A stretch of 64,000 bases of DNA from CAWCTD01 sp963798455 (GTDB lineage Bacteria; Acidobacteriota; Terriglobia; Bryobacterales; Bryobacteraceae). Shown one piece after another: positions 46,905 to 54,597 of the stretch. The stretch covers positions 3,782,001-3,846,000 of the forward strand of contig CAWCTD010000003.1 in assembly GCA_963798455.1 (NCBI GenBank). The letters are read 5' to 3'. The notes below the pieces were generated by a model that made no database searches, was not told where the DNA came from, and saw only the letters and a list, made by a program, of their open reading frames with translations. How positions within the stretch are numbered: position 1 is the first letter of the stretch; each line of letters starts with the position of its first letter. The position numbers were made by a program, and so were the translations under genes.

Positions 46905-48194
46905 TCAGGTCTTGTACTTGTCGTAATCGAAGGGGTCGTTGACCAGGTGCAACTCGGGCTCGCCCTCCCGGGCAAGGTAGATGGTCTTGAGTGGGTAGCG
47001 GGGAAAGTCGGTCAGCTTGCGGGGCGCCGCCGCGCCGTCGATCCACTCATACACAGGAATCTCCCACGGATTGAACGTATCGCTCAAGCCGCGCTCCTTG
47101 GCGATGCGGTAGAGATGCACATTGCCGGGCTCGTGGCCCCCCAGGTACAGCCCGATCACGTCCAGCCGGAACTTGTCCTTGCTGAACATGACCAGGTTGG
47201 TTAGGTAGTCCTGCCCCAGGTTGAAGCCGTCGCCGTCGCGTCCGTAAATACCCTCGATCATGGCTAGCCCAGTGGTAACAGTGCTGACGTTGTCGCAGGT
47301 TTTGTGGGCCCAGATCTCCTGTTCCATCGGTCCGATCCTGGCGGATCTGCCGCGCCCGCCGGCTCGAACGTCGTACCGGACGTAGTTGAGCCTCCTGTGC
47401 TGCTCGAAGAGGCTGTTGACGTCCTGCTCCACGCGCAAGTTGATGTCGGGCTTCACAAAGTCCGGCATCTTCAGCACCGTGTCCCAGCCGCCGCAAAAAC
47501 TGGTGAAGGGGTGCGCCACCAGGCCCTGCTCGTTCTTCACCGCCAGGGTCAGGCACATGCTGTGCGCCTTCCACTTGGCGATGTTGAGCAGCCAGGTATC
47601 AGGCTCACCCACCGGCGCGTAGTGGGGGATGCGCCGGAAGACGACCCCGTCCGGCACTTTGGCCCAGTTGATGCCGAAGCCGTCCCGCAGGTGGCGTGGC
47701 CGAGGCTGAGACTCGCAGATATCGACACCAAGACGTTCGTTAATGTCGTTGAAGCCCCGCACGTTCCAGGTGTCGTAGGTGGTGGACTCGATGAAATAGA
47801 ACCGTTTCAGACCCAGTTCCTGGAGGCCGGTGATGATGCCCTCATAGAACTGCGGGTCCGTGCCGACACCCCAGTTCTCTTCCGGAGCGCGGCGGCGGTC
47901 GTAGACGCCGGTCGCGTTGGGCTTGAGGATGATGCGGTGGCCGAGCGGCACTCCGGGAACGCCCATGGGGACGAAGATCTCGCGCGCCAGTGAGAGGCCC
48001 TCGCGCAGCTTAGCGGGCGCATCCATCTTTTGGGCCACACGCGTACGCCGGATGAAGACCGCCTTCGGATTCCGCTCAATGAATGGGTGCAGACCGAAGT
48101 AAGCCTTGGGGACGCGCGCCGCTGCACCAAACAGGCGGGCGCCGGACGCCCATATGGCCCCGGTCCCGAGGAAGGCTCTCCTTGTCTGGCTCAT
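46905..48194 (-). CDS. Tat-exported DUF362 domain protein
   Basis: A 429-residue protein with a twin-arginine signal (MSQTRRAFLGTGAIWASG). The body matches DUF362, seen at IILKPNATGV, WLLNIAKWKAHSMCLTLAVKNEQG and LVMFSKDKFRLDVIGLYLGGHEPG. DUF362 proteins are poorly characterised; some carry ferredoxin domains, but this one has none. It is the last gene of the minus-strand group with ridA, the PLP enzyme and the unknown protein. Confidence 0.82.
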   Translation of the reverse strand: MSQTRRAFLGTGAIWASGARLFGAAARVPKAYFGLHPFIERNPKAVFIRRTRVAQKMDAPAKLREGLSLAREIFVPMGVPGVPLGHRIILKPNATGVYDRRRAPEENWGVGTDPQFYEGIITGLQELGLKRFYFIESTTYDTWNVRGFNDINERLGVDICESQPRPRHLRDGFGINWAKVPDGVVFRRIPHYAPVGEPDTWLLNIAKWKAHSMCLTLAVKNEQGLVAHPFTSFCGGWDTVLKMPDFVKPDINLRVEQDVNSLFEQHRRLNYVRYDVRAGGRGRSARIGPMEQEIWAHKTCDNVSTVTTGLAMIEGIYGRDGDGFNLGQDYLTNLVMFSKDKFRLDVIGLYLGGHEPGNVHLYRIAKERGLSDTFNPWEIPVYEWIDGAAAPRKLTDFPRYPLKTIYLAREGEPELHLVNDPFDYDKYKT

Positions 48195-48206
48195 GTCATG
48201 CGATCC

Positions 48207-49481
48207 TCAGTTGAAAACCACCGTGGCCACGCGCTCCAGCCGCGGGATGGCGACCTCGGAGGCAGAGCCGCGGCGGGCGACTTTCACCGAAAGCGGCACG
48301 GCTTCCGGACACAGCACGGTGGCGCGGGTGAAGTTGCCCTGGATGCGCGCCAGCACAGGCAGGTCCACCGGCTGGCCGTAGTTGACGACGTGCAGCGCCG
48401 CCGCCCCGGTGACGGGACCGGTCTTGGGGGCCAGGGTCGCCAGCGCGACGCCCGCCTGGCAGTTCCAGAGCCGGGCCGCCCTCCGCTTCTGTCCGACGAT
48501 GTCGATGAGGTCCTGCGCGAACTCGCCCGGATCGGCGACCGGCTCCTTATATGCCACAAGTTGACCCTTCCCGACGGAGAAAAACACACGGTCGGGGTCG
48601 CTGCGTAGAGGTTTCATTCCGTCCGTGCGCCACCAGGCCCTTTCGCCGGGCTCGTCGGCGACCACCATGGCCCCGGCCACGGCGTGCGCCAGGATGCGGC
48701 GCCGGACGTCATTCTTAGGTGTGCCGATGCCGGCGGCGACCAGCACGAGCCGGCGCTTTGGATCGGGGGCCGGTGGATCCGCGGCGGCCGCGAGCGCCGG
48801 CGAAACATTGAACCGGCAGCACAAGTTCGCGATCTCCAGCGAACTGTCGCTCGAGTCCACCAGCAAGGTAACAAGCGGTAACGCCGGCTGGCGGAACAGC
48901 GCAGTGTTGGCGCGCAGCCACTTCGCCGTGCGCCCCAGCCTGCGCCATGCGGCCACGGCGTCCGCGGCGCCTTGCATCAGCGCGTCACGGAAGCGCGGCT
49001 CTAGCGCCATGGCGTAGTTCCCTCCGGAGACCCACGCCTCAGTCAGAGCCAATTCCAGAGTATCGAAGCGAATCGCCCGCCCCGGTTGGACACCCGCATC
49101 CTTATCGGGGAGATAACCCAGGACCGCGGGCTGGGAGGGATATAGCGTCCGCAGATAGCCCACGAGATAGCAGTTCTGGTCCATCCAAACGCTCTGGGTG
49201 GCGCCGGCGACCGATGGATCAGGACTGTGCACACCGGGCCACAAGCCCCTCTTGATCAGCGTGATCTCCCCGGGACGGGCTTTGCCGGCGTCAGACAGGT
49301 CCAGCAGCCGGACCTGCTCCTCCGGAACGACACGAATGCCCGCGTCCCTGCAGGCTTTCTCGAAACCCTCGTGGGGAGCCGCAATCACAGCCGAGACCCC
49401 GCCCTCCAGCAGCAGCGGCACGTGCCGGGGGTCCGGGTCACTCCAACGGACCACGATCTCGCGCGTGAGGTCGAGTTGCAC
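48207..49481 (-). CDS. Hypothetical protein
   Basis: A 424-residue protein with no signal peptide or membrane span and no family I can name with confidence. Phrases such as VSAVIAAPHEGFEKACRDAGI, ALTEAWVSGGNYAMALEPRF and IRILAHAVAGAMVVADEPG-like text (RRRILAHAVAGAMVVADEP) suggest a TIM-barrel glycoside-hydrolase-like fold with a C-terminal beta domain (SVKVARRGSASEVAIPRL). It lies 12 nt before DUF362 and 6 nt after the PLP-enzyme gene, so it belongs to the same operon. Confidence 0.6.
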   Translation of the reverse strand: MQLDLTREIVVRWSDPDPRHVPLLLEGGVSAVIAAPHEGFEKACRDAGIRVVPEEQVRLLDLSDAGKARPGEITLIKRGLWPGVHSPDPSVAGATQSVWMDQNCYLVGYLRTLYPSQPAVLGYLPDKDAGVQPGRAIRFDTLELALTEAWVSGGNYAMALEPRFRDALMQGAADAVAAWRRLGRTAKWLRANTALFRQPALPLVTLLVDSSDSSLEIANLCCRFNVSPALAAAADPPAPDPKRRLVLVAAGIGTPKNDVRRRILAHAVAGAMVVADEPGERAWWRTDGMKPLRSDPDRVFFSVGKGQLVAYKEPVADPGEFAQDLIDIVGQKRRAARLWNCQAGVALATLAPKTGPVTGAAALHVVNYGQPVDLPVLARIQGNFTRATVLCPEAVPLSVKVARRGSASEVAIPRLERVATVVFN

Positions 49482-49487
49482 GACGGT

Positions 49488-51050
49488 TCACCCGAAGTGC
49501 CTCTTGGCAGTGAACTTCGCCTGACCGTATTCCGCTAGGTCAACCACGCCGCTCAGAACGCCGCCCGACAGGGTCGCTTCAAAACCGTAACTGAGCGAGG
49601 TCCCCTCGTAACGATGGGAGCTGCGGAAGCGCACCCGGTCGCCGTGGACAGTACCTCGCAGGTCTCCTGAAAGGAACTCGGCGCGGTGGGTACCGACGAG
49701 CCGTTCTCCGGATTGCTCCAGGAATAGCGTGTGGTTAGCCTGGCCGCGGCCAAACTGGAGATCGGCGTCCCAGCGGCCGGAAACCTGAACCGTGGCGGGC
49801 GAGTCGTCCGGCGGCTCGACTTTGGGCGGATTGGTCAGAACTTCGTAAATGCGCCGGGCGACAACCTCGTCCTCGCCGGGCATCATCATGTACGGGTTGA
49901 TCGAGAAGGAGGTCTCGCCTTGGGCGTTCACGCCGTCCGAGCCGGTGAGCGCGATACGCGGCCGTCCGGCTTCCAGTGCCGCCGCCAGTTGCCCCCCGGT
50001 GGTGCCCACCTTGGCGGCGTTCCAGTAGACGCGCAGGCTCGGAGTCACGTTCGAGGGTCCGGTGGGTTGGGTGATCTCACTGCGCACCGTGGCAATCGAA
50101 CCGACTCGCTGGCGAATGGTCTGCAGCCAGCCCTCCCACTGTTTCCATTCGGCCTGGTGATCTCGGCGGGTCCAGGCCTCCACCGCGGCCAGCATGCCCA
50201 TGATCTCCTCTTTGCCGACCTTCAGCGAGCGGCCAAAGGCGTGGTGCGGGGCGCTGTTGATCCAGGCCGCCTGGAGCAGGTCCTTGCGGCCGAGGAGCAG
50301 TCCGGCGCACTGCGGGCCACGCAGGCACTTGCCGCCGCTGTAACCCACCATGTCCGCTCCCTTGGTGAGGTAGACGTTGGGGATGGTGAGCCGCTCGGCG
50401 GCCGCGTCCACGATAACAGGGATGTTCCTGGCGTGCGCCGCGGAAGCCATCTCCTCGATCGTCATGGGGTGCTGGGAGAGTGCCTCGCCCAGAAGAGCCA
50501 CCATGGCGGTGGAAGGCCGCAGGGATGCCAGGAACTCGTCGCGCGTCTGCGGGGTGATCATGGTTACGCCCAGCATGCGTATGGCGTGATCGTATACATT
50601 GCGCGACGGCCGCGGCATCACCACTTCGTTCTTGAGGCCGGTCAGGTTGGGGAGCCGCTGCATCTTCTCGGGATCGGCTCCCGCGATCGAAGCGGCTGTG
50701 GCGTGCGTCAGCGCGGCGGCGCAGCCGGCGGTTACGATGCCCCACTCGGCCTGGGTGAGTTCCGCGAGGCGCTGCCCCACTCCGTCCATCAGCTCGTCCA
50801 GTTGCACGTAGTGCCGCGAGGCCTCGTCCATCGCCTGCTTCACTTCGGGCAAGGTGAGCGAGCCGCTGATGATGGTGAATGTCCCGCGGCAGTTGATGAG
50901 GGGGACGACGCCGATGTTCTCGTAGAGATTCGTGGCGGCGCGAGTCTGGGTCCCAAGCAGGGGGGACCCGGCGCCCAATGCCCCGAGGATGCCGGTTCCC
51001 GTGCCCCGGAAGACGTCGCGCCGGCTGATAGAGGCCAGCCAACCATTCAT
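49488..51050 (-). CDS. Tat-exported PLP-dependent enzyme (SelA / aminotransferase class V-like fold)
   Basis: A 520-residue protein. The N-terminal SISRRDVFRGTGTGILG is a twin-arginine signal. Residues 40-430 are a fold-type I PLP domain of the L-seryl-tRNA selenium transferase / D-glucosaminate-6-phosphate ammonia-lyase type: TAGCAAALTHATAAS, VIVDAAAERLTIPN (cofactor Asp), DMVGYSGGKCLRGPQ with the probable Schiff-base Lys. A C-terminal domain of about 90 residues is beta-rich (VSGRWDADLQFGRGQANHTL, LSGGVLSGVVDLAEYGQAKF). It is likely a beta-eliminating ammonia-lyase acting in the periplasm. It is directly downstream of ridA. Confidence 0.83.
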   Translation of the reverse strand: MNGWLASISRRDVFRGTGTGILGALGAGSPLLGTQTRAATNLYENIGVVPLINCRGTFTIISGSLTLPEVKQAMDEASRHYVQLDELMDGVGQRLAELTQAEWGIVTAGCAAALTHATAASIAGADPEKMQRLPNLTGLKNEVVMPRPSRNVYDHAIRMLGVTMITPQTRDEFLASLRPSTAMVALLGEALSQHPMTIEEMASAAHARNIPVIVDAAAERLTIPNVYLTKGADMVGYSGGKCLRGPQCAGLLLGRKDLLQAAWINSAPHHAFGRSLKVGKEEIMGMLAAVEAWTRRDHQAEWKQWEGWLQTIRQRVGSIATVRSEITQPTGPSNVTPSLRVYWNAAKVGTTGGQLAAALEAGRPRIALTGSDGVNAQGETSFSINPYMMMPGEDEVVARRIYEVLTNPPKVEPPDDSPATVQVSGRWDADLQFGRGQANHTLFLEQSGERLVGTHRAEFLSGDLRGTVHGDRVRFRSSHRYEGTSLSYGFEATLSGGVLSGVVDLAEYGQAKFTAKRHFG

Positions 51051-51078
51051 GATGTTTCCCTCCGCCCCGCGCGGCGGC

Positions 51079-51540
51079 TCAGATGCAGGCGATGCAGTCG
51101 ATCTCCACCAGGGAATCCCCTGGGATGCCGCCCGCCGGCGCTACCGTGGTTCTCACGGGAGGCTCCGCGCCGAACCTTCCCAGGAAGACCTCGTTCATTC
51201 CCGCATAGTCCTTCAGGTCATTCAAGTAGACGTTGACCTTCAGCACCTTGTCCATGGACGAGCCCGCCGCCTCCAGCGTCTGCTGGATCTGATCGAGCAC
51301 GGTCTTGGTGTGCGCCTTGATGTCGCCTTTATAGTGCGCTCCGATACCGGAAATGAAAAGCAGGCCGCCGTAAGAGACCGCCGAGCTGAACAGCGGGGTC
51401 TTTTCGGGACGCTTCCCGCCCGCCCAATGAACCTTCTTCACCGGCTTCTCTTCGGATGCCGCCAGGGCCGGAACCGCCGCTGCTGTTGCGGCAGCCAAGC
51501 CCGTCCCCAACATCCGTCTGCGATTGGTCTTGCTGCTCAT
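51079..51540 (-). CDS. Tat-exported RidA-family (YjgF/UK114) protein
   Basis: A 153-residue protein. Residues 1-28 (TNRRRMLGTGLAAATAAAVP) are a twin-arginine signal. The remainder is a RidA domain: SGIGAHYKGDIKAHTKTVLD, VLKVNVYLNDLKDYAGMNEV, and PPVRTTVAPAGGIPGDSLVEI with the catalytic Arg. RidA proteins hydrolyse reactive enamine/imine products of PLP enzymes. Pairing with an exported PLP enzyme 28 nt downstream fits that role and is unusual, because RidA is normally cytoplasmic. First gene of the operon; GGAGG lies 12 nt before the ATG. Confidence 0.88.
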   Translation of the reverse strand: MSSKTNRRRMLGTGLAAATAAAVPALAASEEKPVKKVHWAGGKRPEKTPLFSSAVSYGGLLFISGIGAHYKGDIKAHTKTVLDQIQQTLEAAGSSMDKVLKVNVYLNDLKDYAGMNEVFLGRFGAEPPVRTTVAPAGGIPGDSLVEIDCIACI

Positions 51541-51632
51541 GTTGTGTTCTGCCTCCGCTGAAATATTCCCAGTAGCTCACTGTACACTATTTGGCCTGCC
51601 CCCAAGCGGCGATTCCGGGTAAAATCGTTGCC

Positions 51633-52400
51633 ATGCCGCAAGAACTGAAAGGGAAATCGGCCTTGGTCACCGGCGCGGGCGGGGGCGTCGGCAAAGGGAT
51701 CGCGTTGGAACTGGCTCGCGGTGGCTGCGATGTGGCTGTCAATGACATCGATCAGGCAGGCGCCGAAGCCACTGCGGCGGAGATCGCCGGCTTGGGCCGT
51801 GTGGCGTTTGCCGTTAGGGCCGATGTCCGGGTGGCGGCCGAGGTGGACGCCATGTTCGCCGAGGTGCTGCGCCGTTTCCCACGCCTCGATATCCTGGTCA
51901 ACAACGCGGGCGTCCAGACTTTCAGCCCGCTCCTGGATCTGGAGGAATCCGAGTGGGACCGCGTGATTGATACGAACCTCAAGGGCTGCTTTCTCTGCAC
52001 CCAGCGGGCGGCGCGACACATGAAGGACCAGGACGGCGGGCGCATCATCAACATCGGGTCGGGCTGCAACAAAGTCGCCTTTCCACGCCTGGTATCCTAC
52101 ACGGCCAGCAAAGGGGGCATCGAAATGTTCACCAAAGTTGCCGCCGTGGAACTGGGTCCGTACAAGATCACGGTGAACTGCGTCGCGCCCGGTGCGATTG
52201 AAGTCGAGCGAACCCGGCACGAAGTCGGCGACTTCGCGGGTACCTGGTCAAGGGAAACTCCGCTTGGCCGCATCGGCGTCCCCCAGGACATCGGGCGCGC
52301 GGTAGCGTTTCTGGCCAGCGACGAGGCCGACTTCATCACGGGCCAAACCGTTTGGGTGGACGGCGGACTTTTCGCGCGGCCCGTGTGGCCCTACCAGTAA
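51633..52400 (+). CDS. SDR-family oxidoreductase
   Basis: A 255-residue classical short-chain dehydrogenase. Start MPQELKGKSALVTG; a frame extension to 51591 is not family-like. Motifs: TGAGGGVGKGIA cofactor loop, VNDIDQAG (Asp favouring NAD), NNAGV near residue 92, IINIGSGC with the catalytic Ser, and SYTASKGG with the Tyr-xxx-Lys pair. The C terminus GQTVWVDGGLF is typical. Substrate unknown. It is divergent from ridA, with 92 bp between, and ends 47 bp before tRNA-Leu. Confidence 0.93.
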   Translation: MPQELKGKSALVTGAGGGVGKGIALELARGGCDVAVNDIDQAGAEATAAEIAGLGRVAFAVRADVRVAAEVDAMFAEVLRRFPRLDILVNNAGVQTFSPLLDLEESEWDRVIDTNLKGCFLCTQRAARHMKDQDGGRIINIGSGCNKVAFPRLVSYTASKGGIEMFTKVAAVELGPYKITVNCVAPGAIEVERTRHEVGDFAGTWSRETPLGRIGVPQDIGRAVAFLASDEADFITGQTVWVDGGLFARPVWPYQ

Positions 52401-52447
52401 ACGGGCTCCTATGCTACATTCGTAACGGCGACGAGCACCAAGGCCCC

Positions 52448-52536
52448 GCCCGGGTGGCGAAACTGGCAGACGCAAAGGACTTAAAATCCTTTTCACCGCA
52501 AGGTGAGTGTGGGTTCAATTCCCACCCCGGGCACCA
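52448..52536 (+). tRNA. tRNA-Leu (anticodon TAA)
   Basis: An 89-nt class II tRNA including an encoded CCA. The acceptor GCCCGGG pairs fully with CCCGGGC, with A73 and then CCA. The anticodon loop CTTAAAA is closed by AAGGA/TCCTT, a long variable arm (CACCGCAAGGTG) follows, and the T loop is TTCAATT. Anticodon TAA reads UUA/UUG leucine codons. Confidence 0.97.
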
Positions 52537-52866
52537 ACCCCTGGGATGTGCGTCGGGAGTGCTACCAGTGCCAAGTGGATTTGAGGAGCGAACCAAGCTC
52601 CTCTATCACGTGGGCAGACTGCTCCGGGCACCGGCAACCGGCCATGAGGGGATGCCGCCTCCGGTTCCGGCTGCAAGCCCGAAGCTCAATAGTGCTGGTT
52701 TAGTATACAGTTGCCTGCATTTTCCACACCTGCTGCTACAGCTTTTTGCCGGGAAATCACCTTGCCACGAGAGGGTCGAACTGTATGTTATTCAAACGAC
52801 TAAGGTTTCAGTTCGGAGGGAGACGTGCTGTAGAGAACCCAGCAATTTCGGAGGGGGGGCTATATT
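52537..52866. other. Upstream region of the cytochrome operon
   Basis: A 330-bp gap without a credible gene. It ends in a very strong purine run (GGAGGGGGG, 9 nt before the ATG at 52867), which serves as the ribosome-binding site. AT-rich patches around 52690-52740 could hold the promoter, but no clear pair was found. Confidence 0.4.
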
Positions 52867-54162
52867 ATGACGACGCCAGCCGGCAAAGGTACTTGGGCCG
52901 CAGCCGCAATACCGATCCTCGCGGGGGCTTGTTTCTGCTTTCTGTTGCCTCAGCCCGCCGGAGCAATCCCGGCCTTCGCCAGGAAGTATGGTGTAAAGTG
53001 TTACACTTGTCATACGATCCCACCGGCTCTGAACAAGACCGGCTACACATTCAAGCGGCTCGGATACCGCATGCTGCCGGACGACATGGATGGGACCAAG
53101 CCGGCGCCGAAGATTCGGGACCTCGACAAGGCTATCAAGTGGAGCCTGACGGACTCGGCGGCTCTGATTACACAGGGGAGCTTCACGGTTGACAAGACCG
53201 CGGGGGACAACCCCCAGTCCAACTCCAGCTTCAACCTGGACGAGGCAGCGCTATTCCTTGCCGGGGCGCTTCCCGAGAACGGTTTCTCCTATTTTGCTCA
53301 GTACGAGCTGTTCCAGGACGGAGCCTCCGGTCTGGAGCAGGCGGTGATCGGTTACACCGGCGGCCGCGCCAACAGCAGCTACTTCGCCAAGGCGGGCGCG
53401 CTTCACCTGCAGGAAGGCGAAGGCACGCGCGCAGCGATGTTCTACAACCTCTTCCCTGACCCGTCCCTGGTCCTCACCAACACGGATCCGCTGAATTTCA
53501 GCTTGGACCAGCATCCCGTTGGCATTGATGTCGGATATACCTGGGCGTCCCCTTATTTCAAGCGCGTCCTGGGGCTCTCCGCCAAGGTTACGAATGGTGT
53601 GAACGCGGACGGCAGCGAGATTCTCTTCGGCTCGACCAAGAATTCCAAGGACATGTGGTTTGACGCCGATTACTGGTTCGGGCCGGATGGGGGCGTGACC
53701 TTCATGACTTATTACGGCCGCAAGGACCAAATCCAGAACCAGGGAGCACCGTCTGAGTTTACCTACCGTCCCACGATCCGGCGATACGGGGTGTTCGGCA
53801 ACTACCTGTTCTTCGATAAACTGGATGTGCTGGGAGGGTACCTCCGAAGCCGGGACGACTGGCAGGACTCTTCCGGCAGCGCCGTCACCGATTTCATTGT
53901 GAACGGGTATCGAGGGGAGCTGGACTATTACCTCCGGCAAGGGTTCGCTGTGATGGGCCGATACGATCGGCTGAGCCAGACGATCGCCGCGGGGCCTGTG
54001 GCTCACACGCAGGCTTGGGCGCTCGGCGGCGAGAAGGCTCTGACGGACTTGGGCAACGTGGTCATCCGCGCAACCTACAGCCACGAGCGCGATACGGACC
54101 CTGTCTCCGGCTCGGTGACAACGGACAAGTTGTTTAAGCTCGACCTGCGTTTGATGTGGTAA
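52867..54162 (+). CDS. Outer-membrane beta-barrel with one N-terminal c-type haem site (porin-cytochrome)
   Basis: A 431-residue exported protein (signal about residues 10-33, ending PQPAGA). Right after it is one haem-c site, KCYTCHTIPPALNKTG, then a roughly 370-residue barrel with alternating aromatic/polar strands (NGFSYFAQYELFQDGASG, WFGPDGGVTFMTYYGRKDQI) and a C-terminal LDLRLMW typical of outer-membrane insertion. Only one CxxCH is present. It could be a porin with a haem plug that passes electrons to the outside. It heads an operon of cytochromes, Rieske and cytochrome b, so an electron-transfer role is likely. Confidence 0.75.
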   Translation: MTTPAGKGTWAAAAIPILAGACFCFLLPQPAGAIPAFARKYGVKCYTCHTIPPALNKTGYTFKRLGYRMLPDDMDGTKPAPKIRDLDKAIKWSLTDSAALITQGSFTVDKTAGDNPQSNSSFNLDEAALFLAGALPENGFSYFAQYELFQDGASGLEQAVIGYTGGRANSSYFAKAGALHLQEGEGTRAAMFYNLFPDPSLVLTNTDPLNFSLDQHPVGIDVGYTWASPYFKRVLGLSAKVTNGVNADGSEILFGSTKNSKDMWFDADYWFGPDGGVTFMTYYGRKDQIQNQGAPSEFTYRPTIRRYGVFGNYLFFDKLDVLGGYLRSRDDWQDSSGSAVTDFIVNGYRGELDYYLRQGFAVMGRYDRLSQTIAAGPVAHTQAWALGGEKALTDLGNVVIRATYSHERDTDPVSGSVTTDKLFKLDLRLMW

Positions 54163-54177
54163 GGAGGAGTGATCGAA

Positions 54178-54585
54178 ATGAAAAACCTAATCCCGTCGGT
54201 ACTGATTCTTGGGCTGGCCGGAGTCTCTCTGGCACTCTTGGCCCAAACCAGCAATGTTGTACTGCCGCAGGACAAGGGGCCCGACAAGATCAATGTCTCC
54301 GCTTATCCCCCGGAGATGCAGAAGGCCTACAAGGTCTTTGCGGGCAAGTGCTCGAAGTGCCATACCATTGCACGGCCCATCAACACGATGATGAGCCGGG
54401 ACGAGTGGGAGCGCTACGTCAAGCGGATGATGCACAAGCCCAACTCCGGCATCAGCGACAGCCAGGGCAAGGAAATTTTCGAGTTCCTGGTTTACGACCA
54501 GACCAACCGGAAAGATAAGAATCCCAAAGCCTTCTTCCGCGCCCTGACCGACGAGGAGATCCAGAAACTGCAGGCTCAGCAGTAA
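54178..54585 (+). CDS. Small periplasmic monohaem cytochrome c
   Basis: A 135-residue protein with signal peptide (MKNLIPSVLILGLAGVSLAL) and one haem site, GKCSKCHTIARPIN, near residue 57. The distal side has RMMHKPNSGISDSQGKEIFEF. The start at 54178 follows AAGGAGGAG; the in-frame start 9 nt earlier is less favoured. It probably shuttles electrons between the bc-type complex and the barrel protein encoded just upstream (15 nt gap). Confidence 0.87.
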   Translation: MKNLIPSVLILGLAGVSLALLAQTSNVVLPQDKGPDKINVSAYPPEMQKAYKVFAGKCSKCHTIARPINTMMSRDEWERYVKRMMHKPNSGISDSQGKEIFEFLVYDQTNRKDKNPKAFFRALTDEEIQKLQAQQ

Positions 54586-54597
54586 CGGGAGCCCGCC

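Noticed and set aside
45842..46975. Minus-strand open frame of 377 codons opposite the amidohydrolase
   Set aside because: Antisense shadow, His/Val/Arg-rich; it also overlaps the end of the DUF362 gene.
49731..51236. Long plus-strand open frame (501 codons) opposite the PLP-enzyme gene
   Set aside because: Arg/Gly/His-rich, no domains; it is an antisense shadow of a real gene in GC-rich DNA.
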